Of a stretch of 64,000 nucleotides of DNA, positions 1 through 11,700 are shown piece after piece. Source of the stretch: Cristatella mucedo (Eukaryota > Bryozoa > Phylactolaemata > Cristatellidae); the NCBI GenBank assembly GCA_009760855.2, contig WPIO01000014.1, positions 6,185,001-6,249,000 of the forward strand. Direction: 5' to 3'. A program made the position numbers and the translations under genes. A model generated the notes under the pieces. That model was not told where the DNA came from. It saw only the letters and a program-made list of their open reading frames with translations, and did not search any database. Within the stretch, counting starts at the first letter, position 1. Each line of letters begins with the position of its first letter.

Positions 1-84
1 ACAGGTCAAATCTGGTTTGAGACTATGCAAGAAATCGGTAGTGCAGTAAGAGCAAAAGCCAGCTCACAGCGTTTCTTGATGAAG

Positions 85-160
85 ATTTCAAGTGCCTAGC
101 GAGATGAATTCTCTGAGGGTGCTATAGCAAATGCATCACCATTATTAAAAAGAGGCGTAG
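85..160 (+). mobile_element. Solo LINE 3' tail (degenerate)
   Basis: CAAGTGCCTAGCGAGATGAA, then TTCTCTGAGGGTGCTATA and ATTATTAAA resemble the conserved 3' hairpin and tail of the main LINE. No reading frame is left. Confidence 0.65.
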
Positions 161-295
161 AGCACTACAAAACTTCTTCAGAAGTCTTAGCAAACACGTG
201 GGATGCCAAAATCGTGGCGGCCTGATGGGTTAGAATGTGTTCCCTGAAATTATGAAACTACAGTTTAACTTAGTGCAAGCATTTAGCATACTGAG

Positions 296-398
296 ATAAA
301 ATTAAAATATAGTTAAAAGTTAAAACTATAAGTTAAGATTTAAGTTTAAAATTTAAATTGTAATTTAATTTTAAAATTTAAGTTTAAGTTAAAATTTA
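296..398. repeat. TTAAA-rich low-complexity stretch
   Basis: Irregular repeats of TTAAAATTTAAG type, not a simple microsatellite. A similar AT-rich stretch lies at 35936-36000. Confidence 0.8.
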
Positions 399-625
399 GG
401 ACAGTTCTATAGAATTCTTCAATTCCTTGTTTACCAGAAAACGCTGTTTGATTTTCCTTCCAGTGGCGTCATCGAATTTTAGCATCTCTTCGAACCATAT
501 CAAAGTTATGGTTGTGAATGCTCAAATTAGCAAGCTGCGAACTCTCGATTGCTGAAAAAATGCCGACGCGGTTGGCGCGATACAGTCTTATGAGTGTGGA
601 TACTATATGTGTCTAGTAAATCTTA

Positions 626-729
<104 letters not shown>

Positions 730-2600
730 TCGATGAAAGGGGAGGGGTGGTTGGTGGAAGACCTTCACAGTGACCCCCTGCCCAAAAATAATCTTTGATG
801 GGATACTGTCCTGAGGTCAGGGTCTCTCAAACTGACGTGTTAAGCTCACCGTGCCTTAGGAAGAAAACATGGAGGTGGCACGTGAAAGGAATCTTAGTCA
901 CTACAAGTAACTCAGCATACCAGTTCAGGAGTAAGGGGTGGAAATGCAGGCTATTTGTTATGGAAGGGCAGTTTCACCACGAATGTGGTAATAGCCCAGC
1001 ACGTCAGGCTTTGTGAAATATAAATCCGACAGCGATTTACAAAAATAGACCTACAGTATCCAAAGCTGTCCATAAACCACTTTGACAGATAGGTAGTGAT
1101 ACCATTACAACAAAAAGGCAAAACAACAAGGGCTAAATCATGCTTAGCATCACGAGTCATCGGTAGAGCTTTGTGTGGCTCATTTTTAATTTATAATCTG
1201 CAACTGAAGGTTCTCCGCACAAAAAAGAGGCCAACACTATGGTTTCAAAATCAGCCCATTAATATACTCACTTAACTAACACTCACTCAAACTCACTTCA
1301 CATTAACATACTATTAACAGACTCACTTCAGCAGACCTCGGTTCATCACTGCAGTCAGTACTGCTCAAAGTTGAAACTTTAACCAGTAAGTTATAAAAAA
1401 ATTGCTCCAGAGGCACAATTTGCAGAAGAAAAGTTGGCATCTAGAAATGGATGGACACTAAGAAACGCAGCCGAATTCTTGAACCAGAGGCTTGAGGTAT
1501 CACATTAAGTAACATAAGGACACACGGGTGCAAAATAATCGGAAAGAGAGTGGCCATCAATCCCTAGAGATCTCAAATGAGTATTGAAAAAACTACAATT
1601 CAGCCTTCTGTAATCTAATGCTGCAATTACATGTATATGTATATATGTATGTAAAATAAGCCTACACAACATATAAGCAAGTTGTCAGTGCAAGTTCATG
1701 AATTTGTGGTGCTAACATGAACTGCTTTCACACAACGAATAGCAATCAGCGGCCTGAACCACTCAGACATTGAGTAAACTAAGCAGTGGCAGAGTCTTCG
1801 GGTTGGGCATTTGACCCCCTCCTATAGCAGGGGTGGCAACCTATACCTACGACCCACCCGTCACCAACGACGAAATCATACCCTAATTCCACTCAATGGG
1901 CAACCACCTAGTGCTTGTCGAACCAACGCTATAATTGTGCACTGTATAGTTGTTCATTACTTTCAGGTCTTGCCCCTACATTACAATATTGCAAGTCTTG
2001 CCCTCAAGCAAAAATCCCAAGTCTGCCTCTGGAACTAAGTCTTTGCAAGCATCTGGCATTATTGTTCGCTAGACGCCCTGTAAACTTGAGAAAAGCTATT
2101 CTTATGATCAATACACACCGCTTGTGATCTAAGCTTTCTATACGCTTCATCTCAGAGATGCTCAATCGGATTCAGGCAGGAGAACTTGACAGTATTGTGG
2201 ACAAATGCTTAATAAGTTTACCTATGCGCCTAGAGTCAAAGTCCTATTGAAAGAAATGATGCGAGTGAAGCATCGCTACGTTAGGTACTGTTCAGTTTTG
2301 GGTAGTTCTAAACACACGTTTTGGATAATGGTGCCAGGTATCTAATGTCTTATTCATAGGTAAACAATAGGGTCGCCGATACTTTACCTTCGATTGCGGC
2401 TGCTTTACCCACAACGTACACACTCGGTGGTATATACAAAGTATTATAGAGTGAAATAACATACCAATTTAAAGATGTTGTCTCAGCAAGTACAGTGATA
2501 GGTTGCACACATGACAAGATAAAATAAGAACAATTCAGTCTAGCAAAAACAAATACACACTGGTAAGCCCAGTAACTGACCAACTTATAAGGCGGCTGAA
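730..2600. other. No gene or clear element seen
   Basis: Only short open frames of random type. The next USP5 exons should lie here or off the left edge, but none of their conserved motifs is visible on the minus strand. Confidence 0.5.
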
Positions 2601-2686
2601 GTTCAGAAAAACATGGGCTTTAGCTGAGTCAAGTGCTTATACGTGTGTCTGCATGTATGTGTATCTGCTTAAAGTAAGTGCACACG

Positions 2687-2784
<98 letters not shown>
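2687..2784. repeat. (TA)n-(TG)n compound microsatellite
   Basis: A short TA run is followed by about 42 perfect TG units. It lies 85 bp from USP5 exon 13, inside the next intron. Confidence 0.99.
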
Positions 2785-2785
<1 letters not shown>

Positions 2786-2868
2786 ATGCGTGTGAATGCA
2801 TGAATAATGTATATGCACTTCACATTTGTGAATGCAGCAGTATTTTACCTGGTTGTCTGCCCACTCAC

Positions 2869-2906
2869 AGCAGCCGCCTTTCTTGCTTCATAGGCAGCAA
2901 CCTCCT
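2869..2906 (-). CDS. USP5: USP5 exon 13 (38-bp microexon)
   Basis: With the leftover G of exon 12 this codes [13 protein letters not shown], matching the EEL-EYE-KK segment that follows LNK in the family. The acceptor is attgcag and the donor gtgagt; it ends in phase 0. It lies 4.2 kb from exon 12. It is short but fits phase and position precisely. No later exon could be recognised further left in the window. Confidence 0.82.
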
Positions 2907-5900
2907 CTGCAATGCAAAGAAATAAACATTCGATAAAAAGAAAAGACGTGTCACTGGTGATGCACGTGTCACAAACATGTTCAATGCCACCTCTCCAAAA
3001 ACACTACCTATAATAATGTCAGCGGAGCTTATTAAATTCGATTTGAATGCAGCTATGCAATCGGGTGACAGGGGTAAGCAATAGCAGCAGGCTGAAACTC
3101 TCCGAGGGGATACCTGAGGCATGCCGCAACACCAAGTGGGAGAAAGTCATTGGAGCAAATTCGACTATCACTGGCAACCCAAAGCCGGGTACATTGGTAA
3201 TGGTCAGATAGGTCAGCACCATCAGCACTGAGTGACTCCAAACAAACAAAAACAATGCGCTCATATCCTAGCAGCAACCATAGAATAGACGGACTAACTA
3301 CTACCTACCAGGATCCCCCAGAAGTCGAGTTGCAGATAACAGACAGTGTGAGTCATTAATGAGCACAAGCAGCTTTGATTAATAGCAAAATGATGACTTT
3401 GACAACATGCTAGAACGAAACTTATGCAAATATAAGGTTGGTGGCTTGCACTATGCTTATATTTCTTAGGATCTCCATTTTAAGGTCTAGGATAGCCCTC
3501 ATAGGAGCAATGCATGCTAGAGCCGTGATGGCACACTAGGTAAGGCGGTTGCTTTCACGACCTAGGTCCCGAGGTCGTGGGTTCGATTCCTGTGGTGGGC
3601 GATCCTTTATCGCCACTGCCAGCGGTGGTGATAGCCGTAAAGGCTCTTCTGTCGCTATACAAAAAGAGGCTGTTTAATCAGCTAGCATTATATAGACAGA
3701 GAGGCTACTACCAACCTTAATCGGTGGGCAGAGCCTGGTGAAAATTGACTACAAAAGGTTCGCGTCACAACTGTTGAATCTATTGAATATCAGTGTACAG
3801 GAAAATAGCTAACAATCCCAAAAATTGTTAACCAGTCTTCATTGGATGATACTTTGCTTGTGACACGATGCTTTCTCGTGTTAGCGCCAATGCTTTCATG
3901 AGCACTTATTTTTTAAGTGTCCACTGCTATAGGTTCCTATCGCTAAATAGACGAGACCTCTGCCTCTTCTAAAAGCTAGACCGAATCAGCTTCACTAACA
4001 AAGTCCGATAGAAGTAGTCTAACATTTGGTAAGCATTCAACAAGATGCTTAGCTTCAGTCATGTTGACAGCCAATAAGAATTCAAGGCTAACTGTGGACG
4101 ACTGGCATTGAATCGACAACTCGGGCAAAGTGCTCCTTTCCACAAAGCGCACATGTAAAATATTATGGCAACTGAAGGAACTACTCAAAGAACAGAATAG
4201 GAAGAACGTATACGCTGTCCAACTACATGATGATAAAGCTAACTTACTAGTTATGGGTAAACCCAGTGTGATTCAGAAATTGGAAAGGCTGACGCTCAAA
4301 ATTGGCTCTGCCAGCATATCTTCTGTTGAATCAGCTCGAAATCTAGGTGTCATGTTCCAAAGTGGCCTCTCGTTAGACGACCACATCAGCTCCACAGTCA
4401 AGCCAGCATACTTTCAGCTGCATAGCATTGCTCAAATTCAGGCTTGTTTAGATAAGGATACCACGTCTAAGTTGGTCCATGCATTTGTGACATACCGTTT
4501 TGACTTCTGTAACTCACTGCCTGCTGGCCTACCGGCATGTGCAATCAGGATTACAGCTAATGCAAAACTCTGCAGCTAGGCTTGTCTGTCGTGAGCATCA
4601 CACCACTTCTCGCCGACCTGCACTGGCTACCAGTCAAGCAACAGATCGACTTCAAGGTTTTGTCGCTCACTTTTAGGTCACTTCATTCTTTGGCTCCAGC
4701 CTATCTCTCAGATCTACTGCCCACCAGGCCAAGCATCGTACGACCTGCTTTTTGGAATCCAACAATTTACCAATACCTCGTACAAACCTCAAATCCTTTG
4801 GAGACCGTGAATTTAGTTCATATGCTCCCAAAGCCTGGAACTCACTCCCGACTTGCATCACGACATTCCCTGACTTGACCACATATAAAAAGAAATTAAA
4901 AACTCACCTATTAATGACAGCATTTAGTGGGTCCCTGTGATTCGTCCTTCATGTGCTTATGTGTGCTGACACTGTGCATGCTGCCACTAGCCACACTTGC
5001 ATACTGACCTGTGCATGTCACCCCTAACCATGTTATTCATGTTGTTTATCAAGCATGATATTACTCAGCATTCAATCGCGTTTCCCTTTGCAGCAAATGT
5101 CAAGCGCCTAGAGAGAGATTAAGTTAGAGTAAGTAAGAGATTGAGTTCTCTGAGGGCGCTTTATAAATAGCATTATTATTATTATTATTATTATGTTGTC
5201 CAGACTGTCTCCTTACATTATGTGGTAGGCATTTAGAACAAGTTTATCATGGATCATCACTAATATGCATTAATCCCATGTTGGGTATAAAAGCAAAGCA
5301 AAAAGATAGAATGGCAGGCCACTTTGATAGCTCTAGTGTGACAGCAGTGACAAGCTTTGAGTGGAGCCAGTGCCAATGTGGTGAGAAACTGGCCAAATTA
5401 GAGCTATCTGCATGAAAGAATAAGTTACCGCAGGCAAGACATGCAGGACAGAGAATAAAGCATTTTTCCAGCTGCCCACTGTCATGTGTGGAGTAGTGAA
5501 TATGTAGATAACCATGTTTAATTTTTAACATTCTGGAAAATGAGTTTGGTTAGTTGAACCGAAAACACGAGTTCTTACAAATTAGAGCACCCAAGCTAAA
5601 TTAATTAAAAAACGAATGTTGAAAAGACCAGAACAGAAACATGATATGGAAGAGTCAACAGTGGGGCTCTTTTAGCACAATCAGAGCATGAGGGCTGTCG
5701 TGGAGTATGCAAGCAGGTATCTTAACAGAGTATGCTATACATGTCTATGATTGCAGAAAATAGAGCTCTGGGTGTTTTATGATATGGATAGAAAAACCTA
5801 TCCGACCGAAATCAGAAATAATTATAGCGTCCAGATGTCCATGCAGAGCTGAACTTCAAATTTCACTCTGATATGTGAAGTATTGGCCAAGATCCCATTC

Positions 5901-8648
5901 CTCCACTTAAAGACAGTTGGCGACAGAAGCTTTAGCTCTGCAGGTCCTAGACTGTGGAACTCGCTTCCACAATTCTTACGCAACGACATCTACTCTCCAA
6001 CTGCCGACTATGGCACATCTTTTTCAGCGGTCTTGAGCTGCTACTTCTATGCTACTCACTACCTCAACTGCTCTCCTGAACTGCTATGCTTCCCACTTTC
6101 TCTTTGTTGCGTGAGACGAAGTCTGTTGGCTACCGAATGCGTACCGAAAGCCGCATAGGCTGTGAGTGCGCTATACAAAACTCTCCTGCGTAACACCCAC
6201 ATGGTCTTTATGACTTTGTGGAGTTACTGATGGAGATACATTACATTAGGGTCACCGGCTAGGCCGGGTCGGATCCATGCATTGCCGGATGTGTGGTGAC
6301 GAGAGGTCACCGGAGCTCTTGGGTACGGGAAGTTGGCCAAGTAAGTCATGGTGTTGGAGGCTCCCGGTCTCGCCGAGTTATGCACCTGGATTCGTGCAGG
6401 CCTGCTCCGGCGATGCTGCCACGCACGCAAGGGAACGAGTACCCAAGGCCCGAGTGGAGCTGGATAGCTCGCTCGTACAAAACTCTCCTGCATAACACCC
6501 ACATGGTCTTTATGACTTTGTGGAGTTACTGACGGAGATACATATATACACATATAAGATATAGAATTTACAAGGCGAAAAGCCATACTAAAAATGAAGC
6601 CGTCAAAAATTCACAAGCCTGTAACTCAATAAACTGCAAACATGTACCGCGATATACCAATATTCAACCAATTGAGATAAAAGTCGTGTATAATGCAGAG
6701 ATCGGTAACCATTTTATCCGTAGATATGTTGCTTCCAGTCTACATCTAGGTTAGACATGGTTTGGATCATTCTTCCTTTTATGTGGAAGTCATCACAACT
6801 GCCGATCTCATTTCTAACATGTTTGTCTATCTAAAGGTATTTTAAGCACATATTTGATTATTGGACCATTTTTATATAAGTATTTTCTTGACATTCATTC
6901 TTAAATGGTCCCAGGCTATATACATATGTATGCCCACAAACATGCACTAGCAGACCTATGATTATTCCCTTGCAGCCTGGCTGTTTACTTTGAGGGTGCT
7001 CCAGCACATCAACACTCCTCAGGTTGCTACCCAGCCACCAGCAGATGCCAATACATGCCTTACAATACGGTACGATTTTGCTGGAACGCTGGCTGTACAA
7101 TCTCACCTTTATTCAAAACTTTTTCAAGAGGCACCGGAAGCGACAAAACAAAATCCTTGCGTTGATTATATTGAACTTTACGCGATTCGATGCACTGGAT
7201 ACGGTCCTCAATTGTAAATCGAAAAGACTCTGCCGGATTGCTGCTGCCTCGACAACTCCGCTGATAGAAAGTATGAGTTGTAAACTCCATCAGGCAATAT
7301 TAAAATCGTATGATGCATTCTTTATTTGCAGTTCCAACAGGCAAATGCAAAAAAAGGCAACAGACGCCGTCCAGTGAAAAAAGCATCGATGTTATCAAGT
7401 GCATATGGATATATGCCAGGCAAAAGAACTAACCTCCAACAGTGAAAAAACATGAAGAGCAAACTCAAGGGCATCTTGTTGTCGCTTAGTCGAGAACTCG
7501 GCATGCCCCTTGCCACAGAGAAGTTTAAACGTTGTGGGCCGCACCCCGAATGGTAGCTGAAACATGTTCACATTTGCAATAGCCAGCATTTGTAAACGTT
7601 GATGATGCAGATCCAGCAAAATTACTAGACAAGATCAATGCATTCAATCCAGCTACGCTGGGCAAAGTAGTGCGATGTCAAGGCTAATAATTTTTTTCTT
7701 GGCTACAGCAAATACTTTTTACTGAGCTCAAGACAGTTAAAACGTATTAAAATCCGGGCCAGTGTAACCACTGATCAAATCCGGGTTTATCAATTCTCAG
7801 CCTATCTTAGCCAAGTAACCAACTTCAAGGTACTACCATCAGCTACAGCATCCAGGCATACGAAGTAGGCAAACAAGCTTTTTGGAGTGCTACATTTTTT
7901 CAGTGACAAATGAAAAAATAGTGATCGCGGACAACAACTATATGCATAGATAGTGAAAAATGTCGAAAGATTACTAAAATCCAGCTAGCACCGTGTGCAG
8001 TTTTTTAAGTACAGATATACTAAGCTTCTTTAAGTCGTGACACGTCAAACAATGCTTACGAGCTCTCGTCTCTTTGGCCAAGACTATGAAAACTCAGTCT
8101 CGGCAGAGAAAACGCAATTAAGCCTATGTAGTTACCACTCAAAAAGACTGCTAGATTGACCTTTAATCACCAAAATTCAGTCTCGTGTACCCTTTGCTAA
8201 TTTGCTAATGGAGCTGCAATGGCTCCTACTTAAAGAGCCAATAGAAAGCAAAAATTCTACTCTGACCCAGAAGGCCCTTCATTGCTTAGCTTCTTTATAG
8301 CTAATTAAACAGAAGCATCAGTTTCAGCCTCTCGTGCTTTCGGTTTCTCTCAGGGCAAAAAATTCGCATTTTCCTTTTTTTCATTTCAAAACTCGGGGCG
8401 ACCGGAGCTTTTGCTCTGCGATCGTAGACTACAGTACTCAGCTCAGCAATCTTTGTGCACAGGTGCTATCTTCTCTCCAGCTGCAGACACTCGTCCTTCT
8501 TTTGTAGTTGTCGTGCATTGCCATTTTAAGGTTACTTACTTTTACTTTGTTTTAGTCGTTGTGGGACATGAAGCTTGGAGGCCACTTAACGCATATCGCA
8601 TGCCACTGATACTCTGATCACACTTTAGAAAACTAATGCAAAAACTGC

Positions 8649-8747
<99 letters not shown>

Positions 8748-8752
8748 TATAC

Positions 8753-8795
<43 letters not shown>

Positions 8796-11700
8796 CTAAA
8801 TGGCAATGAATGTGGCATCAGGAGGGAAGTTGGCTAAGAAGCAACCAAAGGCAGTAACTTCTACCACACTTAATAAAACAAAAGCTCGTATGATGATATG
8901 ATCACATGATCACTGTTTTTATGAACTACGTGCACTGCAGAAATTGGAACGCCCTACTCCCAAGGCGTAACACAGCATCACTGACTACAGCTACAGCTGT
9001 TGCATTACCTTATTTTTTAGAAAAATATAACCTTAACATAACAGCACAACTACATGTACTAATCACTTGGCTGTCCCTGCACAGATATCAAAGCGACAGC
9101 AATGCAATAAGCCTTTGAGGTAAAAAAAAACTCTTAGATTTCATCCAGCAACAGAGATAAGCAACGGAGATAAGCTAAGATAATCTATTCAGACACTACA
9201 GTCACGGGCACTGAGGTACTAAGAATCACACTATAGTCACAGGCACAGGTACTAAGAATCTCTTCAGGTTTAAACGTCAAAAGAGATTGAGAGGCACTGC
9301 TCGTACACCACTGTAGGGGTTTATTTCATATATTGGTTGGATAGGTTTGGTATAAATGTCATCAAACATCCTCGAATTCTATTATCTCAATCAAGGACAT
9401 ATTGCAAAACTTATCCAACAAAATCATTAATGAACTGCTCAGAGGTGTACAAATGGAGCTGTGCTCACATTTGAAATTTCACATTGATCCATCAAGTATT
9501 GACCAAGTTATGGAATTAACAAGAAACAAAGCTACACGGTAAATGAGGATGTCTAAGAGTCACAAGTATGTACCTCAACAAGCTGCAGACCTGTACCGAT
9601 GAGCCAAGGTTCAGCAAGTTCGGACACAAGTCGTATATGATGCAGAGATCAGTAAATTTGTTATCTGCGGACAAGTTACCTCTGGTTTACTTTTGGGTTA
9701 GACATGGTTTACCTCATCCTTATTATATGCACTCCTTAATTTTAAAAATCGACTCATAACTTCAGTCTCGATTTCTAACATGTTTGTCTTTTGAAAAGGT
9801 ACCCTAAACCATTATTCAATCGATGGACCAATCTTCTCAGTATTTTCTCGACATTTACCCTTAAGCTTGAATTTTGTGGCACTAACTAATAGTACTGGAG
9901 CATTCCGACTGGCATACAATTACACATATATTAGATATACATAAACCAAAGGATGCACTTGAACTGGGTTGGTCTTTCAGCTAAGGTGACATACTCCATC
10001 AATGGTTTTGGCCGAAAAATCAGGTTGACTGAAAGACATGCTGTCTTGGCAGGTCAGCAGCCACAACAGCAGAAGTCAGTATACTCAGATGACTAAGATA
10101 TTATAAAAAAAATCTGAAAGTTTCGCAATAACATTAATGCTGCAATACTTCTGCAACATTATTTGTGGACCCGCCAGCCTGTGCAATAATATGCTTACAG
10201 TTGGCATACATTCTTCAGTTTACAGCAAACGTAAAGGGCCTAGAGAGAGATTAAGTTCTCTGAGGGCGCTTTATCAAGTGAATTATTATTATTATATTAT
10301 TATTCAGCTAGGCCTATCAGTGGGGAATATCACAACTGCTACACAAAACCACTTCACACCAACCAGCATCGGCTCCTTATCAAGCTTTGTATCGAATTCA
10401 AGGTTCTCTCACTCACTTTTTGGTAACCTTGCACTTTCACTGAGGCCGAGCTATGGGAAAAACCAATTTATAATACCAATACTTTCTTCTCATGTCTTAC
10501 ATAGCACCACTGTTCTTCGGATTCAAGTTGTTTAGCTATACCTCTAAGAAGCCTCGAATCCTTAGAAAACCTTACCTTCAGCTTGTAAACTCCCCAGATT
10601 CCACATTCTAAGGAAAATAAAAGTCTACCTGTTCCTATAACATTTACTCTGTCTGTGTCCAATGTAGTTGTCTTCTTATGTGCATGGTATTATTAACAAT
10701 TGGCATGCATCCTTTTCAGCGTGAAAGGGATTAGTCCTCTAAGGGCATTCTGGTGATGTCCTTGTGATTGCTTTTATTATTTTATTTATCTGAGATTCAT
10801 AAGAAGCATTCCACCTTAGACTCTGCTTTATGTACAGCATGAAAAGATGGGATAATGAGATGGGTTGGATTTGTTCACCCTATTTTATTGTAGGACTTTA
10901 CATGCTCCGGTAATGGTTCAGATGTGAACTATATTGGGGAAATGTGCAGCATCAAAAAGTTAAATACAGCAACCTGGCCTTAAATGTAGCATGGCTACAA
11001 TATCCAGCTTTGTGAGAGGTTAAAGTCCTCTTGTCAGCCCAATCCATACGACATCTATCCGAGCAGCAAGAGAAGTCGAGATTCGTCTCACGTACGAGAG
11101 AAGAAAGCTCTTCGGTATTCTTCTAAGGGGCATCAGCCTACTCTAAACTTACCTAGTCACACCAATAACCGACCAGAGAATGATGAAATTTAGCCGTGTT
11201 CACATTCATATTAGCTATTGTTATGGCACTAAGTGCAATCTGTTTTCAAATGTTCAACCAGCTGTAAAACACATGGGAAATAAGATGACATACAACTGGA
11301 TTTCGAAGGTGCAAAAATGCAGTCTAAGACACGCCCCTGGAACAGAGAATAGGACAGTATGGAGACTTCAACTGCAATCGCTCACAAGGCTAGCCAGAAA
11401 TAATAGAGCAGATAGAAACCACACAAATACTACAATGACTTTAGTTACTGACTATTGTATCCAGTGTGCTAGTTCAAAAACCCACCGAGAAAAAAGGCTC
11501 ATTTAATGCGCCGCCGAATTTCAGCATCGAGGAGTAGAGCAGGATATCTATTTATCCACCATATCTATACCGGGTATCACTGACAATATGATCCAACAGC
11601 TACATACAAGAATGTGGCCTAAGTAATTCTGGGAATTATTCAATGACTACTCAACAAGGCAGCAGTACGGCAAAGCACATAAACACAGTCAATGCAGTCA

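Noticed and set aside
3053-3277. Minus-strand frames between USP5 exons 12 and 13
   Set aside because: They show no USP5 motifs, and exons 12 and 13 already join in phase.
6224-6586. 120-residue minus-strand frame
   Set aside because: It spans the GC-rich repeat and a LINE tail; stops are rare there only because of base composition.
10042-10120. Minus-strand candidate for the missing USP5 exon, after a cttag acceptor
   Set aside because: The frame shows no family residues and lacks a donor in the right phase.
11180-11506. 108-residue plus-strand frame
   Set aside because: No family features and intron location; length is within chance.
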